From Acidobacteriaceae bacterium (lineage in GTDB: Bacteria; Acidobacteriota; Terriglobia; Terriglobales; Acidobacteriaceae), in contig JAOAPN010000002.1 in NCBI GenBank assembly GCA_025462885.1, forward strand, positions 1 to 64,000: a stretch of 64,000 nt of DNA, written 5' to 3'. Below the pieces are notes generated by a model. It saw only the letters and a program-made list of their open reading frames with translations, made no database searches and was not told the DNA's origin. Below are positions 1 to 8,515 of this stretch, piece after piece (position 1 is the first letter of the stretch; each line of letters opens with the position of its first letter). The position numbers were made by a program, and so were the translations under genes.

Positions 1-1545
1 AACCAGCACTGCGCCTTCAACGACTATCGCTTCCTGTACGACGATCAGAGCTATGGCAACAGGGCCTGGGTGATTGCGGGTGGCGACACGGTCATCCTGC
101 GGGGCGGCCCCTGGCGGGTCGGCTTCAACCAGGGCATCAGCTCGAACGATAAATGGTGCTATGGCGGATCCGGTCCGTTCGATTGCTACAACCCCCCGGT
201 CCCGCCCGGAACCGCAACCCAGCACACCCGTATCCTGGGCGAGAACTACGGCAGTTGCAACGCCACCAACAAGACGCAGATCTTCGGCGGTTTCGGTGTG
301 ACGGTCGCGCTCAACCTCAACGATGCACAGTATGTGGATGTCTCCTGCGTCGAGATCACGCGGCACTCGGACTGTATCCGCCATGGTGCACCGGCTTATC
401 CCTCGGGTTGCAGCGCCAGCTTTCCGCTGGACGACTATGACGGGGACGGCATCACGACCACCAACAGGACCCACGACCTGACCCTGACCGACCTGTGGAT
501 CCATGGCCATACGGATCGCGGCATCATCGGACCGATTGGCGCCAACGTGACCTGCCTGCGCTGCAATATCAGTTACAACGGCATGGCGGGCTGGGACTTC
601 GACGATGGCCGGGCGACAGTGTTCGGAGCCAACGCGAGCTGGAACTTCCTCTACTCGCAGATTTCCTGGAACGGTTGCAACCAGGAGTATCCCATCACCC
701 ACACCTTCCCGGCGATCTCCTGCTACGGCCAGAGCTCGGGCGGATACGGCGATGGGATCGGGACGCCCTCGGGCACCGGCACCGGCATGACGGTGGTGGT
801 CGATCACTCCAGTTTCGATCACAACACCCAGGATGGCATCGACCTGGGCCACATGGACGCAGGCACCAACGCGCTGACCTTCACCAACAACTCCTCGTAT
901 GCCAACAGCGGTGGCGCGGTGAAGTGGGGTGCTTACTTCCAGACCGCCGTCATCAACAACAACCTGCTCGAAGCGAACTGTCTGCGGATGTCGGCTCCGA
1001 TTGCCGGGGCGCCATCGACCTACAACACGAACCTCGGCGACTTCTGCCGGGCGCAGGATGGGGTGTCTTTCAACCTGCTCCAGAACGCCACGGCTACCTT
1101 CGCCAACAACACCATCGTCAGCTACGCTCCGACGACCATGGACATCGGCTGCTGGGATACGAGCTGCTCCAACAGCACGTTCACCTTCGTGAACAACATC
1201 ATGGTCGGATACAACAATCCCACCACCTGGAACATGGGCAGTCAATCGAGCGGTCCCGGCGCTTTTTACTTCCAGCAACCGGTCGGCAACATCGTCCGCA
1301 ACAACAACCTGTACTACGGGGTGCGCAACATCAGCTGCCCCACCGGCAACACGGGCGAGATCTGCTCCAGCCCGCTCTTCGTCAATCAACCGACGTGGAT
1401 CGACGAGACCTCGCTCGACAACTTCAACTTCAACCTGACCTCGGGCAGCCCAGCCAAGGGTACAGGCGTCGTCCTGCCCTTCGTCACGCTCGACTACAAT
1501 GGTTTGCTCCGGGGTGTTACAAACAGCCTCGGCGCGATCCAGTAA
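1..1545 (+). CDS. Right-handed parallel beta-helix protein, 5'-truncated by window edge
   Basis: The reading frame is open from base 1 to the TAA at 1543-1545 (514 residues visible), so the true start lies upstream; the ATG/GTG codons near 70 are probably internal. The protein is rich in Asn, Gly, Thr and Ser, with recurring short turns such as FTNNSSYANS, INNNLLEANC, FANNTIVSY, FVNNIMVGY and VRNNNLYYG. That is the pattern of pectate-lyase-like beta-helix coils, which are usually secreted and bind or cleave polysaccharide. At least twelve cysteines are scattered through it, which fits an extracytoplasmic location. No catalytic motif can be assigned. It ends 45 bases before a strong hairpin shared with the convergent gene. 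Family call is fairly secure; substrate unknown. Confidence 0.72.
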   Translation, partial: NQHCAFNDYRFLYDDQSYGNRAWVIAGGDTVILRGGPWRVGFNQGISSNDKWCYGGSGPFDCYNPPVPPGTATQHTRILGENYGSCNATNKTQIFGGFGVTVALNLNDAQYVDVSCVEITRHSDCIRHGAPAYPSGCSASFPLDDYDGDGITTTNRTHDLTLTDLWIHGHTDRGIIGPIGANVTCLRCNISYNGMAGWDFDDGRATVFGANASWNFLYSQISWNGCNQEYPITHTFPAISCYGQSSGGYGDGIGTPSGTGTGMTVVVDHSSFDHNTQDGIDLGHMDAGTNALTFTNNSSYANSGGAVKWGAYFQTAVINNNLLEANCLRMSAPIAGAPSTYNTNLGDFCRAQDGVSFNLLQNATATFANNTIVSYAPTTMDIGCWDTSCSNSTFTFVNNIMVGYNNPTTWNMGSQSSGPGAFYFQQPVGNIVRNNNLYYGVRNISCPTGNTGEICSSPLFVNQPTWIDETSLDNFNFNLTSGSPAKGTGVVLPFVTLDYNGLLRGVTNSLGAIQ

Positions 1546-1589
1546 CGGCAGGCAGTTCATACGGTTGAATGCATCGGTATAAAAGGTCA

Positions 1590-1616
1590 GGCCCCAGCAC
1601 TTCATGTGCTGGGGCC
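1590..1616. terminator. Bidirectional hairpin terminator between convergent genes
   Basis: A perfect 11-bp stem (GGCCCCAGCAC / GTGCTGGGGCC) closes a 5-base loop (ttcat). It sits between the stop codons of two convergent genes (1545 and 1633). T-runs are weak on both sides (ttttat on the minus strand), so termination efficiency is inferred. Confidence 0.75.
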
Positions 1617-1632
1617 CGATCTTCATTGATCG

Positions 1633-3249
1633 TTAGTGGTTGACTGGTTGCGCCTGTGCAAGGTTTGCATCTGCGGTTCCGATACGACCGGTTGCAGTGA
1701 CGCGGACGACAAAGCGGGCGCGGATGGCTTTAGGGTTGTGATCGAGTTTGAAGTTTATGTTGAGGGCGCGCTCCAGGCGGCCTGTTGGAGGGACATCCGT
1801 CGGGGCGCTCACCTTGATGTTCCTTGCAATTCGCTTGAGCTCCTTGCCTTTCTTATCGAAGGTGGTAGCCATGACGATGACCTCAGCGTGGCGCGGTTCA
1901 GTGTCGGTAGCGAAGCTCCAGGCGAGGCCGCGAGCGTCGACGTGAATGGTGAAGGTGTCAACGTCAGTCGGCGAACTGGTAAGGCTAAGGGGAACGCCGT
2001 CGTATGCCATGGTGCTTGACTCGGCGTTCATCAGATCGAAGGCCAGGCGGCGGGAAGGGTTGGTGGGATCGACGCGTGCCGGAGGCATTTGGATGTAGTA
2101 CCCCTCGCGTGTGGTGGCGATGAGACCCGGACGGTTCAGCGTGACCTGGATCTTGCGGAACTTCTGCGGATTCAGATCGGCGTTGGTGGGACGATAGGTG
2201 AGGGTATAGAAGCTGGCGCCGTCGCGGACGCTGGTACCGATCTCTGCGTCGACATCGTTGCGTCCGTAGAGGGCTTTGCCGCCGGTAGCTTTGGCAAGCC
2301 GATTGAATTGATAGTTGCCGCCGAAGGGGTCGTTAAACTCGGCGTCTGAGCCGTAGGTATTGTTGACCTGGAGACCGGCGGGATCGATGGAGTAGAGTGT
2401 GACGCGGGCGTCGCGGAGGGCGTTGACGCAGAGCTGAACGGCGTTGTCGACGCGTGAAGCCGCATCGACCTGGAGGTTGGCGAAGTTGAGCGCCGGAAAG
2501 CCGCGGCCGATCCAGATCATGTTCTTATGGCCAGGATGTCCGACCGTCGCCTGCGCGACTCGCATCAGGGTCGAGAAGGCGGTGCTGAATCGTTCCGAGA
2601 GCCAAGCCTGCTGGTGCGCTTGCCAGGGGAAAGCAACGAAGTGATGATCGAGTGCAGCGATGACGGCTTGCTTGTTCTGGGTGTAATCCTGGAGGACGAT
2701 AAAGTTCTGAAGGTTTACGGCAAGCAGCATGGTGGGCGTGGTGAGTTTGTCGGGCTGCTTCTCTAGGAATTTCTTCAACGAGTAGCGAGCGAAGGCCATG
2801 TCCTCGAAGCGGGTGTTGAACTCGTCGAGAAGGATGATGTTGACGGGAGCGCGAGGTGCCAGGGCGTCGAGTTCGGCGGTGGAGTTGATGGTGGCGTTGG
2901 GTGGCAGGGGATGAGCGTTCGCGGGCTCGAAGTTGAGGACGGTCTGAGGTTCTTTGGCTTCGGTGATGTTGAAGTCGTCCTTCTTGAGGTCGGTGACGAT
3001 GTTGCCTTTCGCATCGGAGACGACGACGTCCAGAACTACGATGCGGGCGGTGCGCTGGATGGTGTAGGTGCCGTTCGCATTCGCTGTAGGCTGGGAGGCG
3101 TTAGGAGCCGTGCTGGTGTTGGGAGCCTGCAGGGGTGGCTGTTGCGGAGCTTGCTGCGGGGCTTGCTCCGGAACGGTGGCGGGCGCGGGTGTCTGAGCGA
3201 TAGCGGCGAAGGAGGACAGGAGCAGAGCACAGGTGAAGTAGGGTCTCAT
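1633..3249 (-). CDS. Secreted VWFA-related domain protein
   Basis: This 538-residue protein starts at the ATG at 3249, chosen because GGAG lies 7-8 bases upstream and because the product then begins with a clean Sec signal peptide (residues 1-19, cut after AIAQ). Residues 20-60 form a Pro/Gln/Ala-rich linker. Residues about 70-110 carry the VVVSDAKGNIVTDLKKDDF segment, the Ig-like lead-in typical of the acidobacterial VWFA-related family, followed by a von Willebrand A-like core beginning IILLDEFNT near residue 138. The metal site DxSxS is altered to D-E-F-N-T. Such proteins are abundant in Acidobacteriota and thought to mediate extracytoplasmic binding; the ligand is unknown. It is divergent from the GH2 gene. 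Confidence 0.85.
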   Translation of the reverse strand: MRPYFTCALLLSSFAAIAQTPAPATVPEQAPQQAPQQPPLQAPNTSTAPNASQPTANANGTYTIQRTARIVVLDVVVSDAKGNIVTDLKKDDFNITEAKEPQTVLNFEPANAHPLPPNATINSTAELDALAPRAPVNIILLDEFNTRFEDMAFARYSLKKFLEKQPDKLTTPTMLLAVNLQNFIVLQDYTQNKQAVIAALDHHFVAFPWQAHQQAWLSERFSTAFSTLMRVAQATVGHPGHKNMIWIGRGFPALNFANLQVDAASRVDNAVQLCVNALRDARVTLYSIDPAGLQVNNTYGSDAEFNDPFGGNYQFNRLAKATGGKALYGRNDVDAEIGTSVRDGASFYTLTYRPTNADLNPQKFRKIQVTLNRPGLIATTREGYYIQMPPARVDPTNPSRRLAFDLMNAESSTMAYDGVPLSLTSSPTDVDTFTIHVDARGLAWSFATDTEPRHAEVIVMATTFDKKGKELKRIARNIKVSAPTDVPPTGRLERALNINFKLDHNPKAIRARFVVRVTATGRIGTADANLAQAQPVNH

Positions 3250-3554
3250 AAGTTCTCCAATATGACTGGAATATAGACCCCGGATTGGTTGGAGGGTTGT
3301 GTTCGGTGTTTGTTTTCTACTCGAAAGCGCTGTCATCCTCGTAACGCCTCAGTACGTCACAGGCAGTCGTGAACCTCTTATCGGGAAGGATACGGTGGGC
3401 TGTTTCCAAGGCTTCGATGAGCTGAAGTTGTCCTTTTGTAACGCTTTACATGAGCCAAAATTTGTCGTCTAGTAGGTATGGCTGCCAAGGTGACGCACGT
3501 GCGCGCCGTAGTCCAGAATGTTTAGAGACGATGACCCAAAGGACGGAAAACTTC
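3250..3554. other. 305-bp divergent intergenic region (VWFA / GH2)
   Basis: This region separates two divergent starts and must hold both promoters. The only clear element is a LacI/GalR-like operator at 3437-3450. The GH2 reading frame extends back to 3450 but has no convincing ribosome-binding site there. No RNA gene is visible. Confidence 0.5.
3437..3450. promoter_or_regulatory. Candidate LacI/GalR-family operator upstream of GH2 gene
   Basis: TGTAACGCTTTACA is a 14-bp near-palindrome (two of seven base pairs mismatched) close to the family consensus TGTAAACGTTTACA. It lies 105 bases before the GH2 start and within 4 kb of a LacI-type regulator gene. The match is by eye; which regulator binds is unknown. 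Confidence 0.4.
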
Positions 3555-5963
3555 ATGTTACGACGCGACTTTATCAAGACGACGAGTACGCTGGTGGCCG
3601 GTGCATCGCTGCCGCTTACGAAGGCTTTGGCTGCAGAGCCTGCAGGTGCCGGGGGACGCACGATCCTGCCGATGAATCGCGGCTGGCGCTATACGCCGAA
3701 CAAGGTATCGGGTGCGGAGGCTATGAAGTTCGACGACTCGAAGTTTGAGCGCATCGTCATTCCGCATACCAATGTGAAGCTGCCGTGGCACAACTTTGAC
3801 GACAAGACCTACGAGTTCGTATCGACCTATCGTCGCCGCTTTAAATACCCCGCAGCGGCTAAGGGCAAGCGGGTGTTTGTGGACTTCGAGGGCGCGATGA
3901 CAGCGTCGACGGTATGGATTAATGGTGTGGCGCTGGGCGAGTACAAGGGCGGCTTTACGCCGTTCTCGTTTGAGTTGACACCGCACTTGAAGACCGATGC
4001 GGAGAACGTGCTCGTGGTGCAATTGGACTCGACGGAGCGCGAAGACATCCCGCCCTTCGGACACGAGATCGACTACCTGACCTTTGGTGGCATCTATCGC
4101 GAGGTTTCGTTACGGATTGTGCCCCAGGTGTATCTGGACAACATCTTTGCGCGCCCGAAGGATGTGATGAGTGGCACTCCGACGCTGGAAGTCGATTGCT
4201 TCCTGGCGGGGAAGGGGACCGCTGCTCTGTCGCTTGAGGTAGAGCTGCGCGATGGCGAGCGTGTGGTTGCTAAGGGCAACAAGGCGGTCACGCTTGCGGC
4301 AGGTCCAGACCCCGGTGCTGCGGGAGATCCCGAGACGAGTGCTCCGGTATACATGAGCACCCAGACGGCGACCGATCCTGCGCGCCATACCGTGACGGTT
4401 ACAAATTTAGGTACGGTACAGCTTTGGGATCTCGACAAGCCGCATCTTTACAGTGTGCATGTGAAGTTGCTGGCGGATGGCAAGGCTATCGATGAAGATA
4501 TGCGCCGCATCGGGTTCCGTGAGGCGATGTTTACGGATCACGGATTCTCGCTGAACGGCAAGATCGTGAAGCTGCGCGGACTCGACCGGCATCAGACATT
4601 TCCTTTCGTTGGACAGGCCATGCCTGCGCGGGTACAGCGGAAGGACGCGGAGATTTTACGCAAGGGGATGCACTGCAATATCGTGCGGACCTCGCATTAC
4701 CCTCAGTCCAGACATTTTCTCGATGCGTGCGATGAGATGGGTCTGCTGGTGCTCGAAGAGATTCCGGGCTGGCAGCACATCGGCCCAGAGCCATGGAAAC
4801 AGACCTCCATCGACAACGTGGGACGGATGATTCGGCGCGACTGGAACCATCCTTCGATCATCCTGTGGGGCGTACGGATTAACGAGTCACAGGACGATCA
4901 TGACTTCTACGTGCGCACGAATACACTCTCGCATGCGCTGGACGCGACACGGCAGACGGGCGGCATCCGTTACTTCCAGGAGTCGGAATTCCTGGAAGAT
5001 GTCTTCACGATGAACGACTTTTACTTTCCATTGAAGAAGCCGAATCATCCGCGTTATCTCAATACCGAGTTTGTGGGCCACACCTTTCCGACCAAGACGA
5101 CGGACGACGATGAGCGGCAGCGTGAGCACACGCTGCGCCATGCACGGATTCATAATCAGCTTGCATCCGATCCGCAGTACGCGGGTGGTATCGGTTGGTG
5201 CGCGTTCGACTACAACACGCACTCAAACTTCGGAGCGGGCGATCGTATCTGCTATCACGGCGTGACGGATATCTTCCGCGAGTTGAAGCCGGCAGGCGGG
5301 TTCTACAAGTCGCAGTGCGATCCGGCTGAGGAGATCGTGCTGGAGCCCGCGTTCCACTGGGCGAACAGCGACGAGTCCACCAACTTCACCAAAGCAGTGG
5401 TGTGTTCGAACTGCGAGAGCCTGAAGTTCTACCTGCGCGAGCATAGCCTTGAATCGAATCCGTGGGTGCTGGTCGCGGAGGTCGAGCCGGAGCGAGTGGA
5501 GTTCAACCACCTGAAGTACGCACCATTCGTATGGGACGTCACCAAGATTGACCGCAAGAAGTTCAAGTTCGCATGGGGTGATCTCAAGATCGAAGGCTAC
5601 ATCGGCGGCAAGCAGGTGATCTCGAAGTCGCTCTCCGGCACCGGGGTGGATCGCAAGTTTGTCCTGCTGCCTGACGACCATGCATTGATGGCCGATGGTG
5701 GGGATACGACGCGTGTCGTGATGCGCGTAACCGATGAGTTCGGCGCGTTGCGCACCTATGCGGACGACCCGATCGTGTTCGCCTTGGAGGGCCCCGGAGA
5801 GTTGATCGGCGACAACCCCTTCTCGCTCATCGGTGGAACCGGTGCCGTGTGGGTTCGAGCGAAGGAGACGGCCGGCACGGTGAAGCTGACTGCGAAACAT
5901 CCGCGGCTCGGTTCGCAGACAGTGGAGTTCAAGCTGAGTGCCGTGCCGGCTGAGACTGTTTAG
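3555..5963 (+). CDS. Tat-exported glycoside hydrolase family 2 protein (beta-galactosidase-like)
   Basis: The start at 3555 gives an 802-residue product opening MLRRDFIKTT, a twin-arginine signal (R-R-x-F-x-K) followed by an alanine-rich h-region; AAAGGA lies upstream. The order matches GH2: an N-terminal jelly-roll (NRGWRYTP, IPHTN), an Ig-like domain, then a TIM barrel with HCNIVRTSHYP and NHPSIILWGVRINES. Glu444 in that INES motif is the predicted acid/base and Glu505 in NTEFVGH a candidate nucleophile. A C-terminal extension of about 200 residues looks like the DUF4982/Ig-type domains of larger GH2 enzymes. The specificity (beta-galactosidase, glucuronidase or other) cannot be read. A possible LacI-type operator lies upstream. 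Confidence 0.87.
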   Translation: MLRRDFIKTTSTLVAGASLPLTKALAAEPAGAGGRTILPMNRGWRYTPNKVSGAEAMKFDDSKFERIVIPHTNVKLPWHNFDDKTYEFVSTYRRRFKYPAAAKGKRVFVDFEGAMTASTVWINGVALGEYKGGFTPFSFELTPHLKTDAENVLVVQLDSTEREDIPPFGHEIDYLTFGGIYREVSLRIVPQVYLDNIFARPKDVMSGTPTLEVDCFLAGKGTAALSLEVELRDGERVVAKGNKAVTLAAGPDPGAAGDPETSAPVYMSTQTATDPARHTVTVTNLGTVQLWDLDKPHLYSVHVKLLADGKAIDEDMRRIGFREAMFTDHGFSLNGKIVKLRGLDRHQTFPFVGQAMPARVQRKDAEILRKGMHCNIVRTSHYPQSRHFLDACDEMGLLVLEEIPGWQHIGPEPWKQTSIDNVGRMIRRDWNHPSIILWGVRINESQDDHDFYVRTNTLSHALDATRQTGGIRYFQESEFLEDVFTMNDFYFPLKKPNHPRYLNTEFVGHTFPTKTTDDDERQREHTLRHARIHNQLASDPQYAGGIGWCAFDYNTHSNFGAGDRICYHGVTDIFRELKPAGGFYKSQCDPAEEIVLEPAFHWANSDESTNFTKAVVCSNCESLKFYLREHSLESNPWVLVAEVEPERVEFNHLKYAPFVWDVTKIDRKKFKFAWGDLKIEGYIGGKQVISKSLSGTGVDRKFVLLPDDHALMADGGDTTRVVMRVTDEFGALRTYADDPIVFALEGPGELIGDNPFSLIGGTGAVWVRAKETAGTVKLTAKHPRLGSQTVEFKLSAVPAETV

Positions 5964-5987
5964 TGCGGATTTCTTAAATAAGTACGA

Positions 5988-6059
5988 AGCGCCCTAACGC
6001 CGGGCAGGCGCCACTTCGTGGGGTATTGGACGCTTCGCGTACGGAAAACGACTTTACAG
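5988..6059. repeat. Dispersed extragenic repeat, copy 1
   Basis: This copy shares agcgccctaacgccgggc at its left end and ttcgtggggtattggacgct toward its right end with 62466-62555, and both end in tttacag. The ends can pair (CGAAGCG at 5985-5991 with CGCTTCG at 6030-6036). It lies between two convergent genes just before the minus-strand stop, as does the other copy. It may act as a terminator or a REP-like mobile element. Confidence 0.7.
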
Positions 6060-6075
6060 TCATGAAGAGTTCGCT

Positions 6076-7095
6076 CTAATTTATGCGCGCCGGCGCAGTG
6101 GATCGGCGCAGTACGAGGGTAGGAGTGACACTGCTGGTCCTGCCCTCGTTGAGCGTGCTGCCGTCTTCGGCGCGACCGTGGAGCAGTGCGTGGAAGGACG
6201 CGTCAGCGATCTCCGCGCGGGGCAGACTGATGGTGGTCAGGGGCGGCATGGTGAAGGCACTGAGTTGGATATCGTCGCAACCGATGACGGAGATGTCTTG
6301 GGGAACGCGGATGCCCGCTTCGGTGAGATAGCCCATGGCTCCGATGGCAGTCAGGTCGTTGGAGGCGAGGATTGCGGTAGGCCGAGCTCCGGACTGGAGC
6401 AGCCGCTGGACCGCGTCGTGACCCCCGTCGATGCGGTGATTGCCTTCCTGGATCATGGCGGGGTTGTTTCGCGAGTCCAGTCCGTGCAGCGCGGCGTTCT
6501 CGGTGAACGCGTGAAGACGCGCTCGTGCAGAGGCGAGACGGAGTGGCCCGCTGAGGAATGCGATATCGCGATGGCCGAGTTCGACCAGGTGCTGCATGGC
6601 CTCGCCGATTCCGGCTTTGTAGTTGATCTCTACGAAGTTGATGCCGTTGCTGGGCTCGCCGGCGTCAAGGAAGACCAGCGGAATGTTCTTGTGGCGAAAG
6701 ATGCTGGAGAGGCGTTCGTCGGTCTCAGAGGTCATGATGGCGAGACCGTCGACCTTGCGCTGCAGCATGCGGGTGACGCAGATCTTCATGCGTTCCGGAT
6801 CGTAGTTGGTGTTGGCGATCAGGACTTCCTTGCCATGCAGAATAGCGATGTCCTCAAAAGCCTTTACGAGTTCGGGGAAGAATGGGTTGGTGATGTCGGA
6901 GACGATCAGGCCGTAGAGGCTGGAGCGTCCCGACCCCAAGGCACGAGCGTTGGTGTTGGGATAGAAGTTGAGCGCTTCGATGACGATGCGGACGCGCTCG
7001 GCGGTAAGGGGATTGACCTTCGGCGAGCCGTTGATGGTGCGGGAGACAGTAGCGGTCGAGACGTTGGCGGATTTTGCAACGGACTTGATGTTCAT
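6076..7095 (-). CDS. LacI-family transcriptional regulator
   Basis: The start at 7095 gives 339 residues opening MNIKSVAKSANVSTATVSRT, the standard LacI helix-turn-helix with the hinge-proximal ALNFYPN; GGGGA precedes it by about 9 bases. The frame extends further upstream but without a family match. Residues 60-335 form the periplasmic-binding-protein-like sensor: GLIVSDITNPFF, LASNDLTAIGAM and DISVIGCDDIQ are characteristic. The ligand is probably a sugar. It is divergent from the cellulase-like gene at 7262, and a perfect 14-bp palindrome lies between them, so it likely controls itself and that gene, and possibly the GH2 gene downstream of its stop. Confidence 0.93.
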   Translation of the reverse strand: MNIKSVAKSANVSTATVSRTINGSPKVNPLTAERVRIVIEALNFYPNTNARALGSGRSSLYGLIVSDITNPFFPELVKAFEDIAILHGKEVLIANTNYDPERMKICVTRMLQRKVDGLAIMTSETDERLSSIFRHKNIPLVFLDAGEPSNGINFVEINYKAGIGEAMQHLVELGHRDIAFLSGPLRLASARARLHAFTENAALHGLDSRNNPAMIQEGNHRIDGGHDAVQRLLQSGARPTAILASNDLTAIGAMGYLTEAGIRVPQDISVIGCDDIQLSAFTMPPLTTISLPRAEIADASFHALLHGRAEDGSTLNEGRTSSVTPTLVLRRSTAPARIN

Positions 7096-7138
7096 GGGCG
7101 CGTTCCCCGGACGACAGAGCCAGTGTATCGAAAAAGAG

Positions 7139-7152
7139 ATGAGACGTCTCAT
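7139..7152. promoter_or_regulatory. Perfect 14-bp palindrome, probable LacI-family operator
   Basis: ATGAGACGTCTCAT equals its own reverse complement. It is centred in the divergent region between the LacI-family gene (start 7095) and the cellulase-like gene (start 7262), with the CG centre usual for this family. Binding by the neighbouring regulator is inferred from position. Confidence 0.6.
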
Positions 7153-7261
7153 TAGAATTTCTGAAGGCCACTCCGCCCAAGCGGGAGCAGCTCCGATTGA
7201 TGTATCTTGGGCTTCGAAACGTTGGTGTGTTTTTTACATTTTTGAATAAAGGATTGGGTCC

Positions 7262-8434
7262 ATGGGGATTGCTTCAAGGGGTGTTCGTGCAGGTCTTGTG
7301 ATTGCTGCGATGGCAGCGAGTTTTGCCGCAGCGGGATTGGCACAGAGCGTTGGCGGAACCCGTTGGTCGGAGGAGCAGGCGAACGCCTGGTATGCAAAGC
7401 AGCCCTGGCTGGTGGGGGCGAACTATGTGCCGTCGGATGCAATCAACCAGTTGGAGATGTTCCAGGCCGACACCTTCAATCCTGCCTTGAACGACAAGGA
7501 ACTGGGGCTTGCTGAGAGCATCGGGATGAACACCGTGCGGGTCTTTCTGCAGGATCAGTTGTAGACCTCCGACCCGGAGGGTTTCAAGAAGCGGCTGGAC
7601 GCGTTTCTTACCATCGCGGCGAAGCATCACATCAAGCCGCTGCTGGTACTCTTCGATTCCTGCTGGGATCCGATACCGAAGCTGGGACCGCAGCATCCGC
7701 CGATCCCTGGAATTCACAACTCCGGGTGGGTACAGAGCCCGGGAGCGAAAGAGCTCTCCGACCCAACCTACGAGCCGAAGTTGAAGGCCTACGTCGTGGG
7801 CGTCGTCGGAGCGTTTGCCAAGGATGATCGCGTGCTCGGATGGGACGTGTGGAACGAGCCGGACAATGGCAATGAGTCAAGCCAGCCCAACGAGTTGAAG
7901 AATAAAGCGGCAGTGGTTGCGGCGATACTGCCCAAGGTCTTTGCGTGGGCGCGCGAGGCGCATCCGACCCAGCCTCTGACCAGTGGAGTCTGGACGGGAA
8001 ACTGGACCGATCCGGCGGAGGAGAGCGCGATGGTGAAGATCCAGTTGGCGGAATCGGACGTGATCTCGTTCCACAACTACGGATGGCCGGAGGAGTTCGA
8101 GGCCAAGATCGTCGGGCTGAAGAAGTATGGCCGGCCCGTAATCTGCACCGAGTACATGGCGCGCGGGGCAGGAAGCACGTTTGATGGCTCTCTTCCGATT
8201 GCGAAGAAGTACAACGTTGGCGCGATCAACTGGGGACTGGTGGCAGGTAAGACACAGACGTATCTGCCCTGGGATTCGTGGCAGAAACCCTATGTCCTGT
8301 CGAAGCCGACGGTCTGGTTCCACGAGGTCTTCCGCCAGGATGACAGCCCGTACCGGCAGCGCGAGGTGGATCTGATGCGGGAGCTGACGGGGCGCGGAAC
8401 GAAGGTGACGGCTGGCAGTGCGGGCGCAGAGTAA
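7262..8434 (+). pseudogene. GH5-like cellulase/glycosidase interrupted by an in-frame amber codon
   Basis: The frame runs from ATG 7262 (AAAGGA 8 bases upstream) to TAA 8434, 390 codons, broken only by TAG at 7562-7564 (codon 101). Residues 1-27 are a Sec signal. Before the stop it reads NTVRVFLQDQL, and directly after it TSDPEGFKKRLDAFL in the same frame, so the stop lies inside a conserved helix; from memory, related proteins have Trp there (TGG to TAG is one base). Downstream, WDVWNEPDN (Glu199) and VICTEYMARG (Glu297) supply both catalytic glutamates of a clan A retaining glycosidase. There is no frameshift or other decay, so the lesion is recent, a sequencing error, or read through. The next possible restart (7781) has no clear ribosome site. 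Confidence 0.85.
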
Positions 8435-8515
8435 TAGACGCTCAATACGGCTGGCGTTGTGGACGATCAGGTCTGGCCATGCCGGCAGACAGACTCTGCG
8501 TTAGGCTGAGAAGCA

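Noticed and set aside
495..1568. 357-codon frame within the beta-helix gene
   Set aside because: Gln/Arg/Leu-rich frame-shifted shadow of the Asn-rich repeats.
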